Assembly: GCA_913055805.1 (NCBI GenBank)
Contig: CAJXLF010000004.1
Span: 230,548 to 294,547, forward strand
Direction: 5' to 3'
DNA: 64,000 nucleotides
DNA from: an uncultured Salinisphaerales bacterium
GTDB lineage: Bacteria > Pseudomonadota > Gammaproteobacteria > Nevskiales > CAJXLF01
Each line of letters starts with the position of its first letter. Position 1 is the first letter of the stretch. Shown one piece after another: positions 55,190 to 64,000 of the stretch. The notes under the pieces are model-generated. The model was not told the DNA's origin, did no database searches, and was given only the letters and a program-made list of their open reading frames with translations. Position numbers and translations under genes: made by a program.

Positions 55190-55852
55190 TCAGGTATTCT
55201 CCCGCAGCCAGGCCAGGCGTTTGTTCAACCTGACCTGCCAGTCAGCGTTCAGCGCGGGGAGTTCCGCTGCGGCGGCCAGCCGCGCCAGGTCGGGCCGTAG
55301 TTCCTGACCCAGGTCATTGAGCGCCAGAACACTCCAATCCGGGTGAGGCCGCGCCTGCAGTTCCATACCGGAGCCGGGTGAAACCTCGCCGTTCTCCAGC
55401 ACCCGGTAATACCAGCCGGTGCAACCCGCCAGTTCCACGAAGCGGGTAATGCCCTCCTGGCCGTAGCGGCTGTCGATCTTCCAGCAAGGCCGGCGCGGCT
55501 GGTTGATCTGGATCAGCGCAGTGCCCAGCCGGTAGATGTCGCCGATGCAGGCCTCGGCCTCGGTCAAACCCTGCGTGGAAATGTTCTCGCCGATGCTGCC
55601 GGGCAGCAGCTTGTCAGCCACCAGCGGGAACTGCTGTTGCAGCTCCGCATAGTTTTCCGCAGCGTAGTGATGCAGCGCCTTTTCCGGTCCGCCATGCACC
55701 TTGCGGTCGGCCTGTACATCGCCCTGCAGACCCTCCTTGCCGATCTGGCGAGTTTCGGTGATGGGCTGCTTTATGATGCCGGAAGGCAGGCCTTCCGGTT
55801 CCAGAATAGTGGTGCCGCCGGCGTACAGGCCCAGCAGGGCGATGCCGCTCAC
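55190..55852 (-). CDS. MOSC-domain protein
   Basis: 220 residues from a GTG at 55852 that overlaps the folK stop (GTGA). MOSC pattern: QADRKVHGGPEKALHHY, LLPGSIGENISTQGL and RRPCWKID, with the conserved Cys. Such YiiM-like proteins take part in molybdenum-cofactor-type sulfur chemistry or detoxification. The upstream reading frame to 55912 only extends into folK. Confidence 0.85.
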   Translation of the reverse strand: MSGIALLGLYAGGTTILEPEGLPSGIIKQPITETRQIGKEGLQGDVQADRKVHGGPEKALHHYAAENYAELQQQFPLVADKLLPGSIGENISTQGLTEAEACIGDIYRLGTALIQINQPRRPCWKIDSRYGQEGITRFVELAGCTGWYYRVLENGEVSPGSGMELQARPHPDWSVLALNDLGQELRPDLARLAAAAELPALNADWQVRLNKRLAWLRENT

Positions 55853-56343
55853 GGTTGCAATACGAAAGGTACGGGGATGAGCGGATCTGCCTGATCGGTG
55901 CGCGCGGCCCACAGCTCGGCCAGGCTGTTACCTGTTGTGGGGTGGATCAACCCGGGGGCGAGATCGGCCAGCGGCCGCAGCACGAAGGCATATTCGAGAA
56001 TTTCATCGCGCGGCAGACGTAACCCGGGTTCGTCCAGCACCAGGTCGCCATACAGCAGCAAATCCAGATCCAGGGTGCGGGGACCAAAGCGGGCCTCGCG
56101 CCGGTCGCGGCCGCATTCGTTTTCGATTTCGTCTAGGGTGCGATCGACATCCTGCACTGAATCATTGGTTTCGAAGGAGGCGGCCAGATTCAGAAAGTCG
56201 TCGCCGTCGAAACCCACGGCACGGGTGCGGTAAACCGGCGACAGCAGAATCTGGCCGTATTCGCGCTGCAGGCAGTCGATGCCGCGGCGGATATTGTCTG
56301 CGGGGTCGACATTACTGCCGACACTCACGTAGACAGTCGTCAT
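55849..56343 (-). CDS. folK: HPPK: 6-hydroxymethyl-7,8-dihydropterin pyrophosphokinase
   Basis: 164 residues. Seen: VYVSVGSNVDPADNIR, PVYRTRAVGF, RRDRRE..FGPRTLDLDLLLYGD (ATP/Mg-binding FGPRTLDLDLLLYG motif), and LPHDEI-like LPRDEILEYAFVL. It transfers pyrophosphate to the pterin in folate synthesis. It overlaps folB (4 nt) and the MOSC gene (3 nt). Confidence 0.95.
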   Translation of the reverse strand: MTTVYVSVGSNVDPADNIRRGIDCLQREYGQILLSPVYRTRAVGFDGDDFLNLAASFETNDSVQDVDRTLDEIENECGRDRREARFGPRTLDLDLLLYGDLVLDEPGLRLPRDEILEYAFVLRPLADLAPGLIHPTTGNSLAELWAARTDQADPLIPVPFVLQP

Positions 56344-56702
56344 GAATAGTCGTCGGCGCGCCGTTCAATAATGATGCCGACACCGTCAGCGCCACGAACT
56401 GCGCCAGCCTTGTTCAGAGTGACTTTCACCCAGGGCACGCCAAATTCATCAATTATGAGTCTGGCCACCGATTCAGCCAGGGTTTCCACCAGATTGAAGC
56501 TGCTCTCTTCCACAAAGCTGATGACGCGTTTGGCCAGCGATTTGTAGTCGAGAGTGTCGCTGATGTCGTCACTGGTGGCGGCATTCTTGATATCCGCGCC
56601 CATTTCGAGATCAAAACGCACGTTTTGCCTGATGCGGCGTTCCCACTCGAAAATGCCGATGACCGTATCAATGCGCAGGTCTTTCAGATAGATGATGTCC
56701 AT
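56340..56702 (-). CDS. folB: Dihydroneopterin aldolase
   Basis: 120 residues, the usual size. Seen: IFEWERRIRQNVRFDLEM, DTLDYKSLAKRVISFVE, LVETLAESVARLI and VKVTLNKAGAVRGADGVGIIIER. It cleaves 7,8-dihydroneopterin. First gene of the folB-folK-MOSC operon; 7 bp downstream of the tsaD stop on the same strand. Confidence 0.95.
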   Translation of the reverse strand: MDIIYLKDLRIDTVIGIFEWERRIRQNVRFDLEMGADIKNAATSDDISDTLDYKSLAKRVISFVEESSFNLVETLAESVARLIIDEFGVPWVKVTLNKAGAVRGADGVGIIIERRADDYS

Positions 56703-56709
56703 GTCCCAA

Positions 56710-57735
56710 TCATCTCACAGCCGGTGGTTGCAGTTCCTCCAGAGACCAGCGCGCCTTCGCTTCGATGGCGAACGGTGGCTCAAGTCCGTCGCTCAGACGT
56801 TGCCAGCCGGCATAGGCGATCATGGCGCCGTTGTCGGTGCAGTAGGCTGGCCGTGGAAAATGCAGCCTGGCGCCCTGCTGGTCGGTGACTTCGCGCAGTC
56901 GTGCGCGTAGCCGCTGGTTAGCACCTACGCCACCGGCGATAACCAGGGCGCCGGCGCCGGTCTGTTTCAGCGCGCGGCCACACTTGGCCGCCAAAGTATC
57001 CACCACGGCATCTTCAAAAGCGCGGGCCACATCGGCTTTGGTCTGGTCGTCGAGCGGATCAAGCGTCTTCAGCAAATCACGCACCGCCGTTTTCAGGCCG
57101 CTGAAACTGAATTCCAGGCCCGGCCGGTTGAGCATGGGGCGTGGCAGTTTAAAGCGGTCCGCGTCGCCCTGCTCTGCCAGCCTGGCCAGCGCCGGTCCGC
57201 CGGGATAACCCAGTCCCAGAAGCTTGGCGGTTTTGTCGAAAGCCTCACCGGCAGCGTCATCCAGGGTTTGCCCGAGCACCTTGTACTGTCCGACGCCGTC
57301 GACTTCCACCAGCATGGTATGGCCGCCGGAAACCAGCAGGGCAACAAAGGGGAATTCGGGGGCGTCGTCTTCCAGCATGGGCGCCAGCAGATGGCCTTCC
57401 ATGTGATGCACCGGAATCAGCGGAATACGCCAGGCGGTGGCCAGACCCGAGGCGACCGAGGCGCCGACCAGCAGCGCGCCGATCAGACCAGGGCCCGCCG
57501 TATAGGCGATGCCGTCGATGTCCTTGCCCTGCAGCCCCGCCCGCTCAAGCACTTCTTCAATCAGCGGCGTGAGCTTGCGAATATGGTCCCGGGACGCCAG
57601 TTCCGGAACCACACCGCCGTGTTCGGCATGCAGTTCTATCTGGCTGTGCAGGGCTTCGGCCAGCAGGCCGTGATCGCTGTCGTAGACGGCAACGCCGGTT
57701 TCGTCACAGGAGGTTTCAATGCCAAGTACACGCAT
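56710..57735 (-). CDS. tsaD: tRNA threonylcarbamoyladenosine transferase TsaD
   Basis: 341 residues. Kae1/TsaD fold: [15 protein letters not shown], iron-binding [10 protein letters not shown] (H111 and H115 region), [22 protein letters not shown] and [10 protein letters not shown]. It completes the t6A37 modification of ANN-decoding tRNAs. Divergent from rpsU as in many gammaproteobacteria. Confidence 0.97.
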   Translation of the reverse strand: MRVLGIETSCDETGVAVYDSDHGLLAEALHSQIELHAEHGGVVPELASRDHIRKLTPLIEEVLERAGLQGKDIDGIAYTAGPGLIGALLVGASVASGLATAWRIPLIPVHHMEGHLLAPMLEDDAPEFPFVALLVSGGHTMLVEVDGVGQYKVLGQTLDDAAGEAFDKTAKLLGLGYPGGPALARLAEQGDADRFKLPRPMLNRPGLEFSFSGLKTAVRDLLKTLDPLDDQTKADVARAFEDAVVDTLAAKCGRALKQTGAGALVIAGGVGANQRLRARLREVTDQQGARLHFPRPAYCTDNGAMIAYAGWQRLSDGLEPPFAIEAKARWSLEELQPPAVR

Positions 57736-57871
57736 GGCGGGGGATTTTACTCGTTTTGGTTTTGCTTTGGTTTTGCAAAATGTCGATTTGACCAGTAAAA
57801 TTTCGCACCCTTTTGGCCGGGACCCCCGGCCGATGTTTATTTTTCCAGAATATTTTGGAGAGTGAGGCTAA

Positions 57872-58087
57872 ATGCCCAGCGTACGAGTCAAGGAAAACGA
57901 GCCGTTTGAAATCGCCCTGCGCCGCTTCAAGCGCGGTTGCGAGAAGGCCGGTATTCTGCCGGAAGTGCGGCGTCGTGAATTCTTCGAGAAGCCCAGCCAG
58001 GAGCGCAAGCGCAAGAAGGCTGCTGCCGTGAAACGCCACATGAAGAAGGTGTATCGCGAGCAGTCCCGCCATGTGCGCATGTACTAA
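57872..58087 (+). CDS. rpsU: Ribosomal protein bS21
   Basis: 71 residues, very basic. [21 protein letters not shown] is the standard opening. Ribosome site GGAGAGTGAGG lies upstream. It opens the rpsU-yqeY-dnaG-rpoD macromolecular-synthesis block. The 136-bp tsaD-rpsU intergenic region must hold both promoters; no convincing boxes were singled out there. Confidence 0.97.
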   Translation: MPSVRVKENEPFEIALRRFKRGCEKAGILPEVRRREFFEKPSQERKRKKAAAVKRHMKKVYREQSRHVRMY

Positions 58088-58133
58088 AGCCTGACTTTCT
58101 AACCATCCTCCGCGGTTATTCGCCGCTTATACG

Positions 58134-58580
58134 ATGAGCCTGAAAGACCAGATCACGGCCGATATGAAAGACGCTATGCGTGCCCGCGAAAGCGAGCGCC
58201 TGGGCGTCATTCGCCTTTTGCAGGCCGCGATCAAGCAGCGCGAAGTCGACGAGCGCATCGAACTCGACGATACCGCGGTGCTGGCCGTGATCGAGAAAAT
58301 GATCAAGCAGCGCCGGGAATCCATACAGCAATATACGGCTGCCGGTCGCCATGAGCTGGCCGATCAGGAAGCCGCTGAAATCGCCATTCTCGAACCCTAC
58401 CTGCCCGAACAGCTCGGCGCTGACGAAATCGCTGAAGCCGTCAAGGCCGCCATTGGCGAAACCGGCGCAGCCGATATGAAAGACATGGGCAAGGTCATGG
58501 CTGTGCTCAAGCCCAAACTGCAGGGCAAAGCCGACATGGGCCAGGTCAGTGCCCAGGTCAAGGCGCAGCTGAGTTCCTGA
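58134..58580 (+). CDS. GatB/YqeY domain protein
   Basis: 148 residues. Family pattern: LKDQITADMKDAMRARESERLGVIRLL, VIEKMIKQRRESI and LPEQLGADEI near the end. Related to the C-terminal tRNA-binding domain of GatB; its role is unclear, but it sits between rpsU and dnaG in many gammaproteobacteria. A 303-bp gap with repeats separates it from dnaG. Confidence 0.9.
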   Translation: MSLKDQITADMKDAMRARESERLGVIRLLQAAIKQREVDERIELDDTAVLAVIEKMIKQRRESIQQYTAAGRHELADQEAAEIAILEPYLPEQLGADEIAEAVKAAIGETGAADMKDMGKVMAVLKPKLQGKADMGQVSAQVKAQLSS

Positions 58581-58584
58581 ATCT

Positions 58585-58603
58585 ATCCACAGATTACACA
58601 GAT
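58585..58603 (-). repeat. Copy 2 of the 19-bp dispersed repeat (inverted)
   Basis: Minus-strand ATCTGTGTAATCTGTGGAT, identical to the copies at 51515 and 58781. It lies 5 bp after the yqeY stop and faces copy 3 as an inverted repeat. Confidence 0.85.
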
Positions 58604-58780
58604 TGCACAGATAAGAATGCGCTATCCCCGGCGCAGCGTGCATTGTGTGTGAGGTCAGGGGCCGCTGGTGACCATCACAGCCGAGAGGCGACCCCATCAC
58701 ACTGCGCCGTATGCTTCGTATCCCGCCCCAAGAAGGGAGAGGGGCTCTTACCTTGGAAGCTGTTCTTTGAAATCTGTGAC
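58604..58780. other. Non-coding spacer between inverted repeats, yqeY-dnaG
   Basis: A 177-bp stretch bounded by the two inverted copies of the 19-bp repeat. No open reading frame of substance, no clear promoter and no T-rich terminator was recognised inside it. The boundaries suggest a small transposable or recombinational insertion, but no target duplication was found by eye. Confidence 0.5.
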
Positions 58781-58799
58781 ATCTGTGTAATCTGTGGAT
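58781..58799 (+). repeat. Copy 3 of the 19-bp dispersed repeat
   Basis: ATCTGTGTAATCTGTGGAT, the partner of the inverted copy at 58585. The copies are made of ATCTGTG units in tandem, and extend at the left with a further related unit (aatctgtg). Confidence 0.85.
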
Positions 58800-58883
58800 G
58801 TATTCTTCCTTGTGTTCTTGGCGCCCCCGGATCAATGTTCGAGACGGACTTTGCCTGAGACCAATCTCCGTTAAACTTCTCCG

Positions 58884-60623
58884 ATGGCCCGTATTCCGCA
58901 ATCCTTTATCGATGACCTGTTGTCGCGTACCGATATTGTCGCGCTGATCGATACCTATGTGCCGCTGAAAAAGGCCGGCCGCGAATATCAGGCCTGCTGC
59001 CCCTTCCATAACGAAAAGACCCCCTCCTTCACTGTTTCACCCAACAAGCAGTTCTACCATTGCTTCGGCTGTGGTGCGCATGGCACGGCGCTCAGTTTTC
59101 TCATGGAATACCAGCGTCTGGAGTTCCGCGAAGCGGTGGAGGAAATGGCGCGGCAGGCCGGTGTGGAAGTGCCCGAGGAGATCGGTGGCGAATCGGACGG
59201 CGGCGAGCGGCGCCAGTTGTTCGAGGTGATGGACAAGGCGCAGCAGTATTTTCGTGATGGACTGCGCAATCACCCGCCGGCGGTGGACTATCTCAAGGGG
59301 CGTGGCCTCAATCGGGACGTGGTCAACCGCTTCGGTGTCGGCTTTGCCCCGGAAGGCTGGAGCGGTCTGGTGGACGCGCTGGCCAAACAGGGTGTGGACG
59401 ACAAGATGGCCATCAAGGCCGGGCTGGCCGCGCGCCGTGAGGGCAAAACGGATGCCTACGACCGCTTTCGTAACCGCATTACCTTCCCTATCCGTGACAG
59501 CCGCGGACGTATTATCGGCTTCGGCGGGCGCACCATCGGTGAGGATTCGGCCAAGTATCTGAATTCACCCGAGACGCCGCTGTTCCATAAGGGGCGGCAT
59601 CTCTACGGTCTTTACGAGCTGAGGCAGGCCTGTCGTGATATTTCGCGCATCATGGTGGTGGAGGGGTACATGGATGTGGTTGCGCTGGCCCAGAATGGCG
59701 TCCCTTATTCCGTGGCCACGCTGGGTACGGCTACGACGGAAGAGCACCTGAACACACTCTCGCGCATGACGCCGGAAATCCTGTTCTGTTTTGACGGCGA
59801 CCGCGCCGGCCGCAGTGCTGCCTGGCGGGCAGTGGAACGTGCCCTGCCCGTGCTCAGGGACGGCTGCGAACTGCGTTTCATGTTTCTGCCCCAGGGTGAG
59901 GATCCGGACAGCCTGATTCGCGCAGAAGGCCGGGAGGCATTCGAGGCGCGGTTGTCCGGCCAGGCAGTGCCCCTGTCCCGCTTCCTGCTCGACCATCTGA
60001 AAGGCGAAGTGGATCTGGCCAGCCTGGACGGCAGGGCGCGTCTCATCGAGCTGGCCCGCCCTCATGTAAGCCAGATCAAGGCGCCTGCTTTCAGGCGACT
60101 GTTCCTGGGGCAACTGGCTGAACTGGCAGGCCTGGCCGTAAATGAGCTCGAAGCGGTGCTGGGTGGTGCACCGGTGCCTGCGTCGGTAGCCAAGACGGCC
60201 AAGCCGTTGCAGGACAGCCCGGGCATGACACCTGTGCGCCGCGCGCTGCAATTGCTGTTGGAGCAGCCAAGCCTTGCTACTGAGGCGGAAGAACTGGAAG
60301 CACTTCACAGTGTGGATGTGCCGGGTGTGCCGTTGTTGGTGGAAGTTATAGAATTGCTCAGGGCGAATCCCGGCTACACGACGGCCAATGTGCTTGAACA
60401 TTGGCGCGACCGCGAAGAGCAACGCCATCTCAATAAACTGGCTGCGGTGCGGCCACAGTTTGAGGAGGCCAATCTGGTGGCGGAATTCCGGGATTGCCTG
60501 GTCCGCCTGCAAAGTCAGGCAACTACCAGCAAGCTGGATGCACTGTTAAGGCTCAGTCGTCAGCGGGACCTGACCCGGGAAGAAAAAGCGGAACTGAACC
60601 GTTTACTTGCAACGCGGTCTTAA
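58884..60623 (+). CDS. dnaG: DNA primase
   Basis: 579 residues. CHC2 zinc finger C39-x2-H42-x17-C60-x2-C63 in CPFHNEKTPSF and CFGCGAHG. Toprim domain with IMVVEGYMDVVAL and FCFDGDRAGRSAAWRA, and a C-terminal DnaB-binding helicase-interaction part. It synthesises replication primers. Between yqeY and rpoD, as usual. Confidence 0.97.
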   Translation: MARIPQSFIDDLLSRTDIVALIDTYVPLKKAGREYQACCPFHNEKTPSFTVSPNKQFYHCFGCGAHGTALSFLMEYQRLEFREAVEEMARQAGVEVPEEIGGESDGGERRQLFEVMDKAQQYFRDGLRNHPPAVDYLKGRGLNRDVVNRFGVGFAPEGWSGLVDALAKQGVDDKMAIKAGLAARREGKTDAYDRFRNRITFPIRDSRGRIIGFGGRTIGEDSAKYLNSPETPLFHKGRHLYGLYELRQACRDISRIMVVEGYMDVVALAQNGVPYSVATLGTATTEEHLNTLSRMTPEILFCFDGDRAGRSAAWRAVERALPVLRDGCELRFMFLPQGEDPDSLIRAEGREAFEARLSGQAVPLSRFLLDHLKGEVDLASLDGRARLIELARPHVSQIKAPAFRRLFLGQLAELAGLAVNELEAVLGGAPVPASVAKTAKPLQDSPGMTPVRRALQLLLEQPSLATEAEELEALHSVDVPGVPLLVEVIELLRANPGYTTANVLEHWRDREEQRHLNKLAAVRPQFEEANLVAEFRDCLVRLQSQATTSKLDALLRLSRQRDLTREEKAELNRLLATRS

Positions 60624-60689
60624 GGGCTGAAAGCCGTGATTTCCCCGGCTTGAGCACGTCTGCCGGCACAACGCCAATAAAAATTAACA

Positions 60690-60718
60690 TTGAAATTTGG
60701 CAGCGGGGCCACTATATC
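60690..60718 (+). promoter_or_regulatory. Candidate sigma-70 promoter of rpoD
   Basis: TTGAAA, a 17-bp spacer, then TATATC: 5 of 6 and 4 of 6 consensus bases. It lies 67 bp before the rpoD start, within the 161-bp dnaG-rpoD gap. Confidence 0.5.
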
Positions 60719-60784
60719 GATAAAATGGTTGGTTTATTGCGCCCTTTTGCCGGGCGTTCTTCATATTTCCGGAATCCTTAGTTT

Positions 60785-62608
<1,824 letters not shown>

Positions 62609-62632
62609 TCAGCCAGTCAGGCAATCGTTATC

Positions 62633-62668
62633 ATTCCCCCTCCTCGTGAGGGGGAATACAAGTTTTTT
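62633..62668 (+). terminator. Intrinsic terminator of rpoD
   Basis: 10-bp stem attccccctc / gagggggaat around a 5-nt loop, then acaag and TTTTTT. It ends just 2 bp before the tRNA 5' end. Confidence 0.88.
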
Positions 62669-62670
62669 GT

Positions 62671-62991
62671 GGGCCTGTAGCTCAGTTGGTTAGAGCAGGC
62701 GACTCATCAAAAGGTGCGTTCATGCTGAAAGGCATGAAATGAACGGGATGAATTCAGGGAAACCGTAACGGTCAGGCCGACGGCAATCCTGAGCCAAGCC
62801 GGAGGTACACCGCCGGAAGGTGCAGAGACTACCTGAGGGCTGAATAACATATTCAAGTGCCCTTAATCACAGGCTAGAGCTTCCCGCGCCCTAACGGTAA
62901 CGTCGAGGGTGATGAGATAGTCCGCTGCCACCAGAAACGGTGGAATCAGTGAATCGCTTGGTCGCAGGTTCGAGTCCTGCCGGGCCCACCA
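62671..62991 (+). tRNA. tRNA-Ile(CAU), interrupted by a group I intron
   Basis: Exons at 62671-62707 and 62952-62991. Acceptor 5' GGGCCTG pairs with 3' CGGGCCC (one T·G pair), followed by A and an encoded CCA (62989-62991). D-arm ctcagttggttagag and T-arm cgcaggttcgagtcctgc are standard. The spliced anticodon stem-loop is GCGACTCATAATCGC with anticodon CAT, matching the elongator tRNA-Ile that is lysidinylated to read AUA. The position after rpoD is common in gammaproteobacteria. The intron lies between positions 36 and 37. Confidence 0.96.
62708..62951 (+). ncRNA. Group I intron (IC3-like) in the tRNA-Ile anticodon loop
   Basis: 244 nt. The 5' exon ends in T and the intron ends in G (62951), as group I chemistry requires. 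Conserved core elements: P (aattcagggaaacc, 62751), Q (aatcctgagccaagcc, 62785), R (gtgcagagacta, 62820) and S (gatgagatagtcc, 62911). R and S pair (ACTA/TAGT) to form P7; TCAGG/CCTGA form P4. A GTG at 62714-62716 can pair with the exon CAU. P2 (cgttcat/atgaacg) and P9 (ccacc/ggtgg) hairpins close. No homing endonuclease frame. Confidence 0.92.
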
Positions 62992-63097
62992 TTTCACTTC
63001 GTTCATGCTGGGCGGTGGTACTGCGACTTGTTTTTAGCCATTTGGCCAAAAGTAGGTCACACGCGACATAGTTTTGGCCAGTCTTTCATGCATACAA

Positions 63098-63940
63098 TTA
63101 TTCCAAAACTAGATTCAAACGTTGAGAGGCCAATTCTAACCGCGCAGCAATACCAGAGTTGAACTCCAAATAATCGTTCTCGATTCCATCACCAAAAATG
63201 ACGCCGCCAGCTGGCATGCGGGAAACAATCTCCAACTCGGCCCCTGTCTCAATCCAACCACTGATAACTTCCGTCCTTGTCATTAAGCTCGGCCAAGGCT
63301 CTCTAACGTTGAAAACCAGCTTGTCAGTGTCCCAGGGAATTGGCTCAGGAGCAGGAATATCTATGTCAGGGAAAATACCGTGCACCACTCCCGCAGCACC
63401 AGCATAGACCGACTTCAACCAACCTGTAGACCCCACACCAGTTGAAACGATAATCCCCGATGAGGAGTGCTCTTCCTCTATTCCGTCATGGCTAATCCTG
63501 TAGCGGGCTGAGAAATGGCTTTTGGCACCGATGAAAATATCGTTAACAGCTCGCAGTGTCTGGCCATCGCTCAGACGAGCCTCGGCCATCGTGACACCTT
63601 TCACATCTGCAGATTCGCTCATAGTGCGGCCCAGCACCTTGGCAAACTCTTCAACCTGGGTCGGCAGCAAAATGCCATCGATTGTTTTTGGATCGGGGTT
63701 AACCGCAATCAACGGTTGCCCATCCAGGTATTTCGCCACATTGGCTACCAGCCCATCCTGCCCCAGCGTGACGACAATATCCGTGGCTTCAAACCGGTAC
63801 TGGGGCAGATGGCGCCGCTCAAACATATGGACCTTCATATCAGCCGGAATACCCTGCCGGACCGCCTTCAGGGCAGATTGGTAGGTCTCATGCGCCCTTC
63901 TGGCCGGCTCAATGTCCTGCCCTTGTTGATTTGCACTCAA
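63098..63940 (-). pseudogene. NAD-kinase-like (sugar-kinase/NAD kinase superfamily) gene, 5' truncated
   Basis: The readable frame from TTG 63940 gives 280 residues. It holds the GGDG-equivalent GQDGLVANVAKYL, VNPDPKTIDGILLP, AVNDIFIGAKSHFSARY and SSGIIVSTGVGSTGW, all of the NAD-kinase superfamily. Compared with remembered family members, an N-terminal stretch of some 45 residues is missing, and the first codons (LSANQQ) come from an IS21-type terminal motif beginning at about 63924. Probably inactive; a shortened protein from an internal start cannot be excluded. Confidence 0.65.
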
Positions 63941-64000
63941 AATTGACCCAGGTTTTGCACTGAAAAATGACCCGCCTAAGTTGGCCGGATTATGGCCTAG
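63924..64000 (-). mobile_element. Terminus of an IS21-type element (continues beyond the window)
   Basis: It starts TGTTGATTTGCAC and contains two 20-bp repeats at 63930-63949 and 63954-63973 (TTTGCACTSAAAAWTGACCC, 18 of 20 identical, 24-bp period). Tandem terminal repeats beginning with TG are typical of the IS21 family. No transposase is visible within the window. Confidence 0.6.

Noticed and set aside
62992..63097. Possible IS remnant between tRNA and kinase-like gene (TTGGCCA repeats)
   Set aside because: Some repeated TGGCCA motifs, but no terminal structure could be aligned; not enough to call.

Overview
This 64 kb window is a chromosomal segment of a GC-rich gammaproteobacterium. Three things point there: the rpsU-yqeY-dnaG-rpoD macromolecular-synthesis block followed by tRNA-Ile(CAU), the hisBHAFIE-tatABC arrangement, and the lptM-lysA, ntrBC-glnA and folB-folK gene pairs. 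The content (Ndh-2, OmpA with calcium-binding repeats, MMPL exporter, arsenosugar genes) suggests an environmental lineage. I cannot assign a genus from sequence reading alone. No phage, plasmid or CRISPR locus was seen.

Layout. 1-7.5 kb: the polA 5' end, lptM-lysA, two esterase-fold proteins, a Nudix hydrolase, an NRDE protein, EcsC and Ndh-2. 7.6-11.3 kb: a large Ig-like lipoprotein and an OmpA-family porin with four 30-residue repeats. 11.3-15.7 kb: the nitrogen control locus ntrC-ntrB-glnA, with a readable sigma-54 promoter and NtrC dyads. 15.9-20.2 kb: glyQS, gmhB and an LPS-kinase-like protein. 20.2-30.6 kb: a thiamine-binding/lipoprotein/LolA-like/MMPL/methyltransferase operon, a GNAT plus RimK-type ATP-grasp pair, thrB and TRAP permeases. 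30.6-36.1 kb: an inverted block with a TRAP binding protein, an SDR, an anchored Ala/Glu/Pro-rich protein and two tandem LpxL-like acyltransferases. 36.1-36.4 kb: an unannotated intergenic region with the features of a Csr/Rsm regulatory small RNA. 36.4-41.9 kb: dtd, hisBHAFIE and tatABC. 42.8-44.8 kb: an AT-richer patch with an SPFH protein and two unknown membrane proteins. 44.8-50.4 kb: DinB, a hydrolase, a broken HigB toxin with an intact HigA antitoxin, aroE, a GST, hemB and a sterol desaturase. 50.4-53.4 kb: arsS-arsM (arsenosugar) and a SIMPL protein. 53.5-62.6 kb: uppP, folate genes, tsaD, rpsU, yqeY, dnaG and rpoD. 62.7-64 kb: a tRNA-Ile(CAU) interrupted by a 244-nt group I intron, then an NAD-kinase-like gene apparently cut by an IS21-type element end.

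The strongest discoveries are the self-splicing-type intron inside the tRNA-Ile(CAU) anticodon loop and the RsmY/RsmZ-like RNA gene with a near-perfect GacA box. Neither is visible as an open reading frame. The complete sigma-54/NtrC control region of glnA is a third clear regulatory readout. Most of the remainder is housekeeping.
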